Numbered from the stretch's first letter, positions 1-7,897 are shown. The stretch: 14,597 bases of DNA from Flavobacteriales bacterium UBA7519 (GCA_002476905.1 DLND01000133.1:1-14597); one strand, 5' to 3'. Made by a program: numbers and translations. Notes: a model not told the origin generated them from the letters alone.

Positions 1-1007
1 CCTGTGGAAGAAGCAACGTTTATTTCTGTTGTTCCCCAGGCATACTCTCCGGCAACAGGAGATAAAGGACCTCTGCATATTTTTTCGAATTCTAATTCTG
101 TCATCGGTCGTAGTGCAGACCAGTCTAGAAATGCAGCAGTATCGCCCCAGGAAAGTTGATTCATTGCAACATTCTGCCCATCATTCACATCATTATAATC
201 GCCAAGGGTCACATCGCAACCGTATAAAGCTGGTGTAGATGCATTATTTCCAGGGACCTGTATTTTGACACCATTTCCGTAAGCATTGCTGAATGCAAAA
301 GTTCCAGCAGCAGAATTTGGAGCAGCTACAGATCTTCTTGCCTGCTGGTTATATGTAAGTGTATTTAAAAATTCTACATATTGCTCCTGAGTAATCTCAT
401 ATTTCATGGAATAGAAAGCATTATATCCTTTTGGGAAAGCTACCGGCGCACTGTCACCGCTTCCTAAAGATGATGTAGCAATTGATCCGTTGCCGGTAAT
501 GCTATATTGCGTATAAGTGGATGTAGATATACCGTCACCAACCGAGAATGATCCTGAAGGGATATTAACCATCTCGATACCGAACACCTTAAAATTGTAA
601 TTTTCATAATTTGCAGAAGCTACGTTCATCTTAAGCGTTACGGAAGTTGAGGAAATGTTACCACCACCAATTGCACTTCTGTAAACAAAGACACCTTTAC
701 CATCTGTAACAGCATCTATTTTAAGTGGCGAAGCAGTAGAATGATCCGATGCGGTAACACTCAGGTTAGCATGCTTCCAAAGTTTATCTGCACAATCCTG
801 GTATTTAAGAAATACCCAGACCGCATCATAATTGGCAGGAGCAATATTCGTTCTCCAGCTGTTATCCCATTGAATGTTAAAAGTCACCGTTCCGGCACTC
901 GTATCAACACTTGTACCAGTAATTTTTAAATTATTCGCCTGCACATTAAAAGCAAATAGTCCCATTGCAGCAATTGCAATTTTTTTGAAGTAGTTTTTTG
1001 TTTTCAT
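1..1007 (-). CDS. Secreted SUMF1/formylglycine-generating-enzyme-like domain protein (C-terminus cut by window edge)
   Basis: Translating the minus strand from the ATG at 1007-1005 gives an open frame of 335 codons that runs off the left edge, so the C-terminus is missing. Residues 1-24 form a type I signal peptide (KK after the start, a hydrophobic core, then VQA before N25). Residues about 25-137 look like an all-beta domain (TFNIQWDNSWR, AVWVFLKYQDC). From about 138 a SUMF1/FGE-sulfatase domain begins: MVNIPSGSFSVGDG (from 146), then MKYEITQEQYVEFLN, WGDTAAFLDW, and LRPMTELEFEKICRG from 299, which corresponds to the family's RLPTEAEWEYAARG. Family members include true formylglycine generators and many extracellular proteins of unknown function that use only the fold. 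The catalytic cysteines, if present, lie outside the window, so activity cannot be judged. It diverges from polA and has no evident functional tie to it. Confidence 0.85.
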   Translation of the reverse strand, partial: MKTKNYFKKIAIAAMGLFAFNVQANNLKITGTSVDTSAGTVTFNIQWDNSWRTNIAPANYDAVWVFLKYQDCADKLWKHANLSVTASDHSTASPLKIDAVTDGKGVFVYRSAIGGGNISSTSVTLKMNVASANYENYNFKVFGIEMVNIPSGSFSVGDGISTSTYTQYSITGNGSIATSSLGSGDSAPVAFPKGYNAFYSMKYEITQEQYVEFLNTLTYNQQARRSVAAPNSAAGTFAFSNAYGNGVKIQVPGNNASTPALYGCDVTLGDYNDVNDGQNVAMNQLSWGDTAAFLDWSALRPMTELEFEKICRGPLSPVAGEYAWGTTEINVASST

Positions 1008-1094
1008 AATAAAAAATTTATGTAGTTGATGTCACAAATCTCTTTTTTTTGGCAAGGAAAAAAAATAAGGCATTTGACGTATTTTTAATTTTCA

Positions 1095-1124
1095 TTGATA
1101 AAACAAACTAATTCCTTACTTTTG
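1095..1124 (+). promoter_or_regulatory. Candidate polA promoter abutting the start codon
   Basis: TACTTTTG at 1117-1124 matches the Bacteroidota -7 consensus TAnnTTTG exactly. A TTG at 1095-1097 lies 19 nt upstream, within the 17-23 nt spacing known for Flavobacterium promoters. The polA ATG starts at 1130, only 5 nt after the element, so transcription would begin at or within a few bases of the start codon. Seen in sequence; promoter activity is inferred. Confidence 0.5.
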
Positions 1125-1129
1125 TTTCT

Positions 1130-3973
1130 ATGACTTCTACCGACAAAAGATTATATCTTATCGATGCCTACGCAATGATTTTCCGTGGGTATTTTGCTTT
1201 CATAAAAAATCCACGAATCTCTACAAAAGGGATTAATACATCAGCAATTTTCGGATTTACGAATTCCTTGATAGAACTAATCAAACGGGATCGTCCTACA
1301 CATTTAGCTGTGGTTTTTGATGTCGGAAGAACCAATATCCGCCACGAAGATTTTACAGAATATAAGGCTAACCGACAGGATACCCCGGAACCGATTCTTA
1401 TTGCAATTCCTTACATCCACAGAATTCTGGAAGCGATGCACATCCCGATTCTTGGTGTCGAAGGATATGAGGCCGATGATGTAATAGGAACCATAGCTTG
1501 CAAAGCAGAAAAACAGGATTACAATGTTTTTATGGTGACGCCAGACAAGGATTTTGCACAGTTGGTCACCGATAAAATAAAAATCTATAAACCAGGACTG
1601 AAAGGTGGCGACATCGAGATTCTGGGTGTCGAAGAAGTGAAAGCAAAATATGAAATCAATGATCCGAAACAGATCATCGATTATCTTGGAATGATGGGAG
1701 ATGCCGTGGACAATATTCCCGGCTTGGAAGGCGTTGGTGAGAAAACCGCTAAGAAATTTATTCAGGAATTCGGTTCAATGGAAAATCTTTTAGCTAATAC
1801 TCATACATTGAAAGGTAAGCTTAAAGAAAAAGTTGAAGCCAGTGCAGAAAGAGGCTTATTATCTAAAAAATTAGCTACAATCCTTTGCGATGCACCCATC
1901 GAATTTAAAGAAGAACAATATGATCTTGAAGTTCCGGATTTTGATAAGGTAAAGGAAGTATTTGACGAGCTGGAATTCCGGAGATTATACGAAAATCTTT
2001 ATCGTGCCTTTGCCAACAAAGAGTACGTTGAAGAACTGATGGAAGGTGATGATGATAAAATTAAAATTACCGAAGTTGTAGACGGCACTGTAACTGCCCA
2101 TAAAAATGGAACGATGGATCTGTTTGCCACTTTTGAGCAATTGGAACAAGCCACTACCACTAAGTCTACCATTACGGAAAATGACCATCTTTACCAGTTC
2201 GTAGACACACCAAAAGCGCAGAGAATCTTGGTGGAAAATCTTCTGAAGCAAAAAGCAGTTTGTTTCGATACAGAAACTACATCTCTAAATGAGTTGGAAG
2301 CCGAGCTTATTGGCATTAGCTTTTCCTACAAAAAAGGCTTGGCATATTACGTCCCTATTTCGAATAATCAGGAAGAAGCGCAGAAAACAGTAGAACTTTT
2401 CCGACCATTTTTTGAAGACCACAATGTCTTGAAAATTGCCCATAATCTGAAATACGATTACAAAGTTCTGAAAAACTATAACATTGAAGTGGAAGGAAAA
2501 TTGTTCGACACTATGGTCGCACATTATCTGTTGAATCCTGATGGACGACACGGAATGGACTATCTCTCCGAGATGTATCTGAACTACAAACCGGTTTCTA
2601 TAGATTCATTAATTGGAAAAAAAGGAAAAAATCAGCTGACCTTGCGTGAAGTAGATGTACGAACACAGACAGATTATGCTGCGGAAGATGCCGATGTAAC
2701 GTTTCAGCTGTATGAAATATTTGCGCCACAACTTGCTAAGGAAAACCTGGAAGACCTTTTCTACAATGTCGAAATGCCATTGTTGAAAGTCCTCGCAAAA
2801 ATAGAATTAACCGGTGTAAAACTGGACAACAACTGGCTGGCTCAGGAAAGTAAAGACCTGGAAAATGATCTGAAAATACTGGAATCCAAAATATTTGAAT
2901 TGTCCGGCGAAGAGTTTAATATGAACTCGCCGAAACAGTTGGGAGAGATTCTTTTCGAAAAAATGCAACTGGATCCTAAAGCGAAGAAAACCAAAACCGG
3001 CCAGTATGCTACTTCGGAAGATGTTCTTCAGAAGCTATCTTCCAAGCACGAAATTATACCACAAATATTGGAATACAGAACATTACAGAAGTTAAAATCC
3101 ACTTATGTAGATGCATTGCCGGGTCAGATTGATAAAAAAGATGACAGAGTTCATACCAATTTTTCTCAGACCACAGCTGCAACAGGAAGATTGGCTTCCG
3201 TTAATCCAAATCTGCAAAATATCCCGATCCGAACTCTCAGAGGACAGCAGATCCGTGGCGCATTTGTTTCCGATGAAGGCAAAAAAATCATCTCTGCCGA
3301 TTATTCTCAGATCGAACTGAGGTTAATTGCAGAAATTTCCGGTGAGCAAAATATGATTAAAGCGTTCCAAAATGGAGAAGACATCCACGCATCCACAGCT
3401 GCAAAATTGTTTAATATTCCGCTTGAAGATGTTACCAAAATTCAAAGAAGCCAGGCAAAAACGGTAAATTTTGGAATCATTTATGGTCAGGGTGCATTTG
3501 CTTTGGCAGAACAGACCGGACTTTCCAGAACCGAAGCTAAAAAGATGATTGATTCTTATTACGAGACCTACCCGCGTTTGAAAGAATATATGGCTGAACA
3601 AGTTAAAAAAGCTCAAGATTTTGGTTATGTAGAAACTATTCTTGGTAGAAAACGTCATTTGAAAGATATTAATTCCAGCAATTTTGTTGTAAAAGCACAC
3701 GCTGAAAGAAACGCTGTGAATGCGCCAATCCAGGGAAGTGCAGCCGACATCATTAAACTCGCAATGATAAAAATCGACAGTGAACTGGAAACTCAAAATC
3801 TTCAAACCAAAATGTTGCTGCAGGTGCACGATGAATTGCTTTTCGAATCTCCATTAGAGGAACTGGAAACGGCAAAAGCTTTAATTAAAAAAGAAATGGA
3901 ATCCGCTTTTCCGACGAATGTTCCGCTATTGGTGGAAGTTGGTGTGGGCGATAATTGGCTGGAAGCGCATTAA
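1130..3973 (+). CDS. polA: DNA polymerase I
   Basis: A 947-residue Pol I that fills Okazaki-fragment and repair gaps in the cytoplasm. Residues about 5-265 are the 5'-3' exonuclease, with metal-binding acidic residues in LIDAYAMIFRGY (D12), EGYEADDVIG (D116, D117) and GDAVDNIPG (D191, D194), followed by a helix-hairpin-helix (GVGEKTAKKF). Residues about 350-540 are the 3'-5' proofreading domain, and it appears active: FDTETTS gives D380 and E382, NLKYDYKVL gives D443, and YAAEDADVT gives Y516 and D520. The polymerase domain (about 565-945) has motif A DYSQIELRL (D724), motif B RSQAKTVNFGIIYG (R773, K777, F781) and motif C QVHDELLFE (D901, E902). F781 sits at the position of E. coli F762, which goes with discrimination against dideoxynucleotides. 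The length is normal and the start at 1130 fits the family N-terminus. The neighbouring YciI and VOC genes may be cotranscribed. Confidence 0.98.
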   Translation: MTSTDKRLYLIDAYAMIFRGYFAFIKNPRISTKGINTSAIFGFTNSLIELIKRDRPTHLAVVFDVGRTNIRHEDFTEYKANRQDTPEPILIAIPYIHRILEAMHIPILGVEGYEADDVIGTIACKAEKQDYNVFMVTPDKDFAQLVTDKIKIYKPGLKGGDIEILGVEEVKAKYEINDPKQIIDYLGMMGDAVDNIPGLEGVGEKTAKKFIQEFGSMENLLANTHTLKGKLKEKVEASAERGLLSKKLATILCDAPIEFKEEQYDLEVPDFDKVKEVFDELEFRRLYENLYRAFANKEYVEELMEGDDDKIKITEVVDGTVTAHKNGTMDLFATFEQLEQATTTKSTITENDHLYQFVDTPKAQRILVENLLKQKAVCFDTETTSLNELEAELIGISFSYKKGLAYYVPISNNQEEAQKTVELFRPFFEDHNVLKIAHNLKYDYKVLKNYNIEVEGKLFDTMVAHYLLNPDGRHGMDYLSEMYLNYKPVSIDSLIGKKGKNQLTLREVDVRTQTDYAAEDADVTFQLYEIFAPQLAKENLEDLFYNVEMPLLKVLAKIELTGVKLDNNWLAQESKDLENDLKILESKIFELSGEEFNMNSPKQLGEILFEKMQLDPKAKKTKTGQYATSEDVLQKLSSKHEIIPQILEYRTLQKLKSTYVDALPGQIDKKDDRVHTNFSQTTAATGRLASVNPNLQNIPIRTLRGQQIRGAFVSDEGKKIISADYSQIELRLIAEISGEQNMIKAFQNGEDIHASTAAKLFNIPLEDVTKIQRSQAKTVNFGIIYGQGAFALAEQTGLSRTEAKKMIDSYYETYPRLKEYMAEQVKKAQDFGYVETILGRKRHLKDINSSNFVVKAHAERNAVNAPIQGSAADIIKLAMIKIDSELETQNLQTKMLLQVHDELLFESPLEELETAKALIKKEMESAFPTNVPLLVEVGVGDNWLEAH

Positions 3974-4013
3974 TCATATAAATAATTACGGATAATAATT
4001 TAAAAAAAATATT

Positions 4014-4283
4014 ATGAAAGCAGTCGTTTTTTATGAACACAACGCCGAAAAATCAATGGATGAATTTATGGCCGTTTTTCCAAAACACGAAGCCTTTGAA
4101 GCAGAATTTTTAAAATCCGGGAAAGTTTTAGGAACAGGCGCATTTGCCAATCCTGGGGAAGGTGCAATGGCGATTTTTGTTGATAAGCAGCCTGCCGAGG
4201 ATTTCGTCAATGGTGACCCTTTTGTACAGGAAGGACTGATTGCAAAAGTAACCATCAAAGAATGGAACGATGAATTAGCCTAA
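4014..4283 (+). CDS. YciI-like small protein
   Basis: An 89-residue protein with the YciI/DGPF dimeric alpha-beta barrel-like fold. The family landmarks are a histidine early in the chain (H25 in FPKHEAFEAEF), a central strand ending AMAIFVDKQPAEDFVNGDPF, with D68-P69-F70 in the usual aspartate-proline-phenylalanine position, and a final strand VTIKEWN. The conserved His/Asp pair is considered a putative active site in the family, but no reaction is established for most members. It begins 40 bp after polA and ends 13 bp before the next gene, so it is probably in a small operon with them. No specific function can be assigned. Confidence 0.85.
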   Translation: MKAVVFYEHNAEKSMDEFMAVFPKHEAFEAEFLKSGKVLGTGAFANPGEGAMAIFVDKQPAEDFVNGDPFVQEGLIAKVTIKEWNDELA

Positions 4284-4296
4284 TAGAAATATTATT

Positions 4297-4647
4297 ATGA
4301 TTTCACAGATAATTGCAAAACTACCTTTTACGGATAAGCAAAAAACCAAAGATTATTATTCTGATCTGGGATTCGATTTCGTTGCAGATTATGACCATTA
4401 TCTGATTGCAACATATAATAATTCGGAGTTGCATTTTTTTGAATTTAAGGAACTTTTACCAGAAAAATCTGATTTTATGCTTTATCTGAAAATATCAAAT
4501 AATATCGAAAAGTATTATGATCTTTTAAAATCAAAAGACATAAAAATTCATCCAAACGGAAAGCTGGAAACCAAACCTTGGAATATGAAAGAATTTTCCC
4601 TGATTGATCCGGACGGAACACTGCTTACGTTTGGTGAGAAAATTTAA
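4297..4647 (+). CDS. VOC-fold protein, glyoxalase/bleomycin resistance type
   Basis: A 116-residue protein with two beta-alpha-beta-beta-beta modules of the vicinal oxygen chelate superfamily. The N-terminal module reads IIAKLPFTDKQKTKDYYSDLGF and ends in SELHFFEF (H46). The C-terminal module has MLYLKISN, the helix IEKYYDLLKSKDI and the closing strand EFSLIDPDGTLLTFGE. The LPFTD...KTKDYY...LGF and ELHFF patterns resemble the small bleomycin-binding subgroup more than metal-dependent glyoxalase I, but drug binding cannot be told from sequence alone. It lies 13 bp after the YciI-like gene and 52 bp before the peptidase gene, on the same strand. Cytoplasmic, with no signal peptide. Confidence 0.85.
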   Translation: MISQIIAKLPFTDKQKTKDYYSDLGFDFVADYDHYLIATYNNSELHFFEFKELLPEKSDFMLYLKISNNIEKYYDLLKSKDIKIHPNGKLETKPWNMKEFSLIDPDGTLLTFGEKI

Positions 4648-4699
4648 AATAGTTGTAACAATCATTTTATAACCTCGACTTAATAATCAAATAACTTTT

Positions 4700-5725
4700 A
4701 TGAACAATATAAAACTATACGGCTTTTTGCTGGGCGTTGCATTACTGAACAGCTGTGCTTCGACTAAAAACTTCTCCTATGACGGAAAAGGATTCAAGGA
4801 TGCATACAACAGCATCACATCTGCAGAACTGAAAGAAAACCTTTATGTGATTGCAGATGACAAAATGGAGGGAAGAGACACCGGAAGTGCCGGACAAAAG
4901 AAAGCCGGCGAATACATGATAGAGCAGTACAAGAAAAACGACATCGGTTTTCCACCGGCGTTAGGCTCTTATTATCAAAAAGTTCCATCTGAATCTATGA
5001 AAAAATACGGTGAGACCCTTCCGGATTCCGAAAATATTTTAGCATTTATAGAAGGTTCTGAAAAACCAAATGAAATTATTGTAGTTTCTGCTCATTATGA
5101 CCACGTTGGGATGAAAAAAGGTGAAGTGTATAACGGAGCAGATGATGACGGAAGCGGAACTGTAGCAGTAATGGAAATTGCTGAAGCTTTTCAGGAAGCC
5201 AAAAGAAAAGGCTATGGTCCAAAACGCTCGATTCTTTTTCTGCACGTAACAGGTGAAGAACACGGATTATTTGGCTCAGAGTATTATTCCGATCATCCTG
5301 TTTTCCCTCTCGCCAATACTGTTGCTGATCTTAACATTGATATGATTGGACGTGATGACCCAGAAAACAGAGGAAAGCAATATGTTTATGTAATTGGTTC
5401 CGAAATGCTAAGCACACAATTAAAAAAAATCAATGAAGCTGCCAATGACAAAACTGTAAAACTAGAGCTTAACTACAAATATGATGATCCAAAAGATCCT
5501 CAGAGATTGTATTACAGATCAGACCACTATAATTTTGCAAAACACAATATACCTGTAGCTTTTTTCTTTGATGGCATCCACGAGGATTATCATAAACCTA
5601 CTGACACGCCGGACAGAATTGATTATGAGTTACTGACAAAACGTACAAAACTTGTTTTTACTACGGCTTGGGAACTTGCCAACAGACCTGAAAGAATTAT
5701 TGTTGATGGGAAAAACACAAGATAA
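4700..5725 (+). CDS. M28-family zinc metallopeptidase, lipoprotein
   Basis: A 341-residue exported aminopeptidase of family M28. The N-terminus is a lipoprotein signal with lipobox LNSC, putting the lipid-modified cysteine at C19, so the enzyme is probably anchored in the outer or inner membrane facing the periplasm or surface. All five zinc ligands of the di-zinc M28 site can be placed: H132 in SAHYDHVG, D149 (or the adjacent D148/D150) in GADDDGSG, E187 in GEEHGLFGSEYY with E186 as the general base, D214 in NIDMIGRDD, and H298 in EDYHKPTDTPDRI. YRSDHYNFAKHNIPVAFFF is also typical. The enzyme should remove N-terminal amino acids from peptides and has no evident role in the neighbouring glycan locus. 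It is the last plus-strand gene before a hairpin terminator. Confidence 0.93.
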   Translation: MNNIKLYGFLLGVALLNSCASTKNFSYDGKGFKDAYNSITSAELKENLYVIADDKMEGRDTGSAGQKKAGEYMIEQYKKNDIGFPPALGSYYQKVPSESMKKYGETLPDSENILAFIEGSEKPNEIIVVSAHYDHVGMKKGEVYNGADDDGSGTVAVMEIAEAFQEAKRKGYGPKRSILFLHVTGEEHGLFGSEYYSDHPVFPLANTVADLNIDMIGRDDPENRGKQYVYVIGSEMLSTQLKKINEAANDKTVKLELNYKYDDPKDPQRLYYRSDHYNFAKHNIPVAFFFDGIHEDYHKPTDTPDRIDYELLTKRTKLVFTTAWELANRPERIIVDGKNTR

Positions 5726-5744
5726 AATTGTAGTTATAAATACT

Positions 5745-5775
5745 AAAAAAGCAACTCAGCCGAGTTGCTTTTTTT
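5745..5775. terminator. Bidirectional Rho-independent terminator
   Basis: A perfect 7-bp stem GCAACTC (5751-5757) / GAGTTGC (5762-5768) with loop AGCC is preceded by A6 (5745-5750) and followed by T7 (5769-5775). The A and T tracts make it a canonical terminator on either strand. It lies between the convergent M28 peptidase and Nudix-regulator genes. The TAA stop of the minus-strand gene (5774-5776) overlaps its edge. Confidence 0.92.
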
Positions 5776-6538
5776 ATGAAAAATCACTGTTTTTGATTTC
5801 CGGATTTTCTAAAAACTTATAGAGATAGGGCGCTTTGTTAGCAGAGCCTGTATAATGTTTTTCCAATCTTTCCAAAATGTTGAGACTCAGCATTTTTCTC
5901 TGAAAATTATTTCTTCTCAAAGGTTCACCAAGTATGGCTTCATACAGATGCTGCAATTCCTTCATAGTAAACTTATCCGGTAGCAGATTGCTTCCCATCA
6001 CCTGATAATCAATATTTTTTCTGAGATACAGCAAACCTTTCTCTATCATCTCCTGATGGTCAAAAGCCATATTCGGAAGCTCATCTACATCAAACCACTG
6101 ACACTCTTCATTAAAAGAATCTGGAAAAGTATAGGTAAGTGTATAATCTATTAGCGCGCAATAACCGACAGATATGAAACGCTGATAGATCCAGTGGCTT
6201 TTATCTACTTCAATGTTTTTATTTTCCAGCAATTTCTGATGGACATTATTCTCAGTTCTTTTGATATCACCAAATGTGTAAAATTGTTCCAGAAAAACAT
6301 CGGAAAGATGGGTTCTTTCGTACAGTGTTCTAGCTGCTGCATCATTAAGATTCTCATCATTGAATATAAAACCACCAGGAACAGACCAAAGATCTAGGTC
6401 GTGATACTTCAGCAACAGCACTTTGAGTGAGTCTTTATGAAAACCAAAAATAACGCAGTCTACAGAAACATGATCTACAAAATCTTTTGTGTCAATTAGC
6501 TCTTTAAGATTGGTCTTAATTTTTTTATTTTCGGTCAT
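5774..6538 (-). CDS. Nudix-fold transcriptional regulator, NrtR/AraR type
   Basis: A 254-residue cytoplasmic protein. Residues about 20-160 form a Nudix fold (VSVDCVIFGF, LKVLLLKYHD, LWSVPGGF). The Nudix box (Gx5Ex7REUxEExGU) starts at G56 and keeps E62, R70 and E74, but the other two catalytic glutamates are replaced by T71 and R75, and the usual glycine by H77, so hydrolysis is unlikely. Residues about 185-250 (LLPDKFTMKELQHLYEAIL, then RRNNFQRKMLSLNILE) are the winged-helix DNA-binding domain of the NrtR/AraR family. Known members use the dead Nudix domain to bind a metabolite such as ADP-ribose or a sugar and thereby release DNA. Its ATG overlaps the end of the upstream transporter gene by 14 bp, indicating one operon and possible translational coupling. 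The divergent susCD operon is the likely main target. Role as regulator: fairly sure; ligand: unknown. Confidence 0.88.
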   Translation of the reverse strand: MTENKKIKTNLKELIDTKDFVDHVSVDCVIFGFHKDSLKVLLLKYHDLDLWSVPGGFIFNDENLNDAAARTLYERTHLSDVFLEQFYTFGDIKRTENNVHQKLLENKNIEVDKSHWIYQRFISVGYCALIDYTLTYTFPDSFNEECQWFDVDELPNMAFDHQEMIEKGLLYLRKNIDYQVMGSNLLPDKFTMKELQHLYEAILGEPLRRNNFQRKMLSLNILERLEKHYTGSANKAPYLYKFLENPEIKNSDFS

Positions 6539-7712
6539 AGGTCATTATAGTTTTATTTAGAAAAAATGTGAGTCCAAATATAAATAATAATGGCATAATA
6601 ATGTATAAAGGATAAAAATTGCTCATTTTTCCATGAAACATCATAGCCATATACAGAGATCCTAATGAACTCCCTAATGAAGAAAATATCACAACTACCG
6701 AAATAAAAAGGTGTGTTTTGCTGGTGGGAATTCTATTGAGAACTTCAGAATTATAAAGAGGATATAAGGGTGAGAGAAATAAACCCGTAAAAGGTATCAG
6801 AATAATGAGAATCCATCTGGAGCTGCTGTAAAAAAACGTAATGAGCAACTGGGAAATTCCTAAAATTAAAAAAATTGAAACCAAGCAACTTATTACGAAT
6901 TTAAACCAATGAATTTTTAAAATCAACCTACTGGTTGCAAGCCTCCCCATAAATGAAAATAATGCTAAAAATGCGGACGATTGTAATGCAAAATAGGAAT
7001 TAACCTTCAAATTATTTTTATAAAAGCTTGGCAGCCAGGAATTGAAGCTTTGCTCTACAAAAACCATTAAAAATATAATGCAAAAAAAAATGAGAATTCT
7101 GGGCGTTCGGAAAAATGATAATCCACCAGCAAACTCGCTTTTCGCAGCCTTACTTTCTTCAATTGCAGTATTTTTTAAAAGTATAAGTGTGACGATACTT
7201 AGCACAGCTATAATCCAAAATCCAAATTTCCAATATGCAGCATAATTACTGGAAAGCAGACTTCCAAAACCAATATTAACTATAAAAATACCAATCATAA
7301 AAGAAGCTTCTACACGACTCATTGTACTGGCGAGCTGCTCATCTTTAAAATTATCTTTTATGATACTGAAAACGGAAATCTTGGCGAGCGCAAAACTAAC
7401 GCCTACGATACTGAGCCAGATTTTAAAAAACCAAAAAGCATCTACCAGTGGAAGTGCAATACAGCTAAGGATGATAAAAACAAGAGAAAATATAAGTGCG
7501 TTTTTATTACCGGTTCTTCTGATGAGATTAACACAAAACAGAGAAACCACCGCCATTGGAATATCTTTAAAAGATTCCAAAAAGCCGAGACCTTTGTAGG
7601 AAATGTGCTGTGAAAGCTGTAGGATGATTACACCCATACTATTTAGCAAAATCGAAAATATCAAAAAGCTTAATATGAGCGGTAATGTAATTTTGTTATT
7701 GTTAATGTTCAT
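6525..7712 (-). CDS. MFS transporter, probable sugar importer
   Basis: A 395-residue inner-membrane protein with about 12 hydrophobic segments in two groups of six, separated by a polar loop (KNTAIEESKAAKSEF) near residues 180-195, as is normal for the major facilitator superfamily. The basic loop after TM2 (NLIRRTGNKNAL) stands where MFS proteins carry the conserved cytoplasmic loop, although the full GxxxDRxGRR motif is not present. The second half contains FMGRLATSRLIL and PLYPLYNSEVLNRIP. The substrate cannot be read from the sequence. Its placement in one operon with a sugar-type Nudix regulator and divergent from a SusC/SusD operon suggests uptake of the mono- or disaccharide released by the locus. 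It could instead be an exporter. The only start considered is the ATG at 7712-7710; no alternative looks better. Confidence 0.85.
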   Translation of the reverse strand: MNINNNKITLPLILSFLIFSILLNSMGVIILQLSQHISYKGLGFLESFKDIPMAVVSLFCVNLIRRTGNKNALIFSLVFIILSCIALPLVDAFWFFKIWLSIVGVSFALAKISVFSIIKDNFKDEQLASTMSRVEASFMIGIFIVNIGFGSLLSSNYAAYWKFGFWIIAVLSIVTLILLKNTAIEESKAAKSEFAGGLSFFRTPRILIFFCIIFLMVFVEQSFNSWLPSFYKNNLKVNSYFALQSSAFLALFSFMGRLATSRLILKIHWFKFVISCLVSIFLILGISQLLITFFYSSSRWILIILIPFTGLFLSPLYPLYNSEVLNRIPTSKTHLFISVVVIFSSLGSSLGSLYMAMMFHGKMSNFYPLYIIMPLLFIFGLTFFLNKTIMTYDRK

Positions 7713-7762
7713 TACTAAGCTCTTAACTTATTTTTAACATTGATTGTAGTTTTTGGGGATTT

Positions 7763-7770
7763 CAAATATA
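7763..7770 (-). promoter_or_regulatory. Candidate -7 element for the MFS/regulator operon
   Basis: CAAATATA on the plus strand reads TATATTTG on the minus strand, an exact match to the Bacteroidota -7 consensus TAnnTTTG. It ends 50 nt upstream of the transporter ATG, giving a plausible 5' leader of about 45 nt. No TTG or TTTG is visible at the expected -33 distance, so support is limited. Confidence 0.38.
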
Positions 7771-7846
7771 ATAAAAATAATAGATTAGTCTACATCGAAT
7801 ACCGCTAAAATCACTATAAATAAAGAGATTTTTAAATTTTCAATTT

Positions 7847-7870
7847 TTTTTTTTGATATATCAAAAAAAA
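7847..7870. promoter_or_regulatory. 24-bp perfect palindrome in the divergent spacer, candidate operator
   Basis: T8 (7847-7854), GATATATC (7855-7862) and A8 (7863-7870) form an uninterrupted 24-bp palindrome with no loop, so it suits a dimeric DNA-binding protein or A-tract bending better than an RNA hairpin. It lies 49 bp before the susC start and overlaps the candidate susC -33 element. The Nudix-type regulator encoded next door is the natural candidate binder. The arms are low-complexity, and chance formation in AT-rich DNA is possible. Confidence 0.45.
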
Positions 7871-7881
7871 TGATATTTTTA
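7852..7881 (+). promoter_or_regulatory. Candidate susC promoter
   Basis: TTTG at 7852-7855 and TATTTTTA at 7874-7881 (7 of 8 matches to TAnnTTTG, with the final G replaced by A) are separated by 18 nt, within the flavobacterial range. The start of transcription would fall near 7888, about 30 nt before the susC ATG. The -33 half lies inside the palindrome at 7847-7870, which would allow repression by an operator-bound protein. The imperfect -7 match keeps this tentative. Confidence 0.35.
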
Positions 7882-7884
7882 TTG

Positions 7885-7897
7885 TCTCAATATGAGA
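7885..7897. repeat. Short inverted repeat near the susC transcription start
   Basis: TCTCA (7885-7889), ATA, TGAGA (7893-7897): a 5-bp inverted repeat with a 3-bp centre, 21 bp before the susC ATG. Its more balanced base composition stands out from the AT-rich surroundings. It could be a regulator half-site pair or chance. Confidence 0.35.

Noticed and set aside
29..929. Two plus-strand open frames (29-238 and 741-929)
   Set aside because: Both lie inside the minus-strand SUMF1-like gene, which has a signal peptide and clear domain motifs; they are shadows.
3323..3829. A 168-codon open frame antisense to polA
   Set aside because: It lies wholly inside the conserved polymerase domain of polA, has a Cys/Phe/Ile-rich sequence typical of reverse-frame translation and resembles no known protein.
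4692..4699. TAACTTTT as a promoter for the M28 peptidase gene
   Set aside because: It lacks the final G, touches the start codon at 4700, and the nearest upstream TTG (4653-4655) is 36 nt away.
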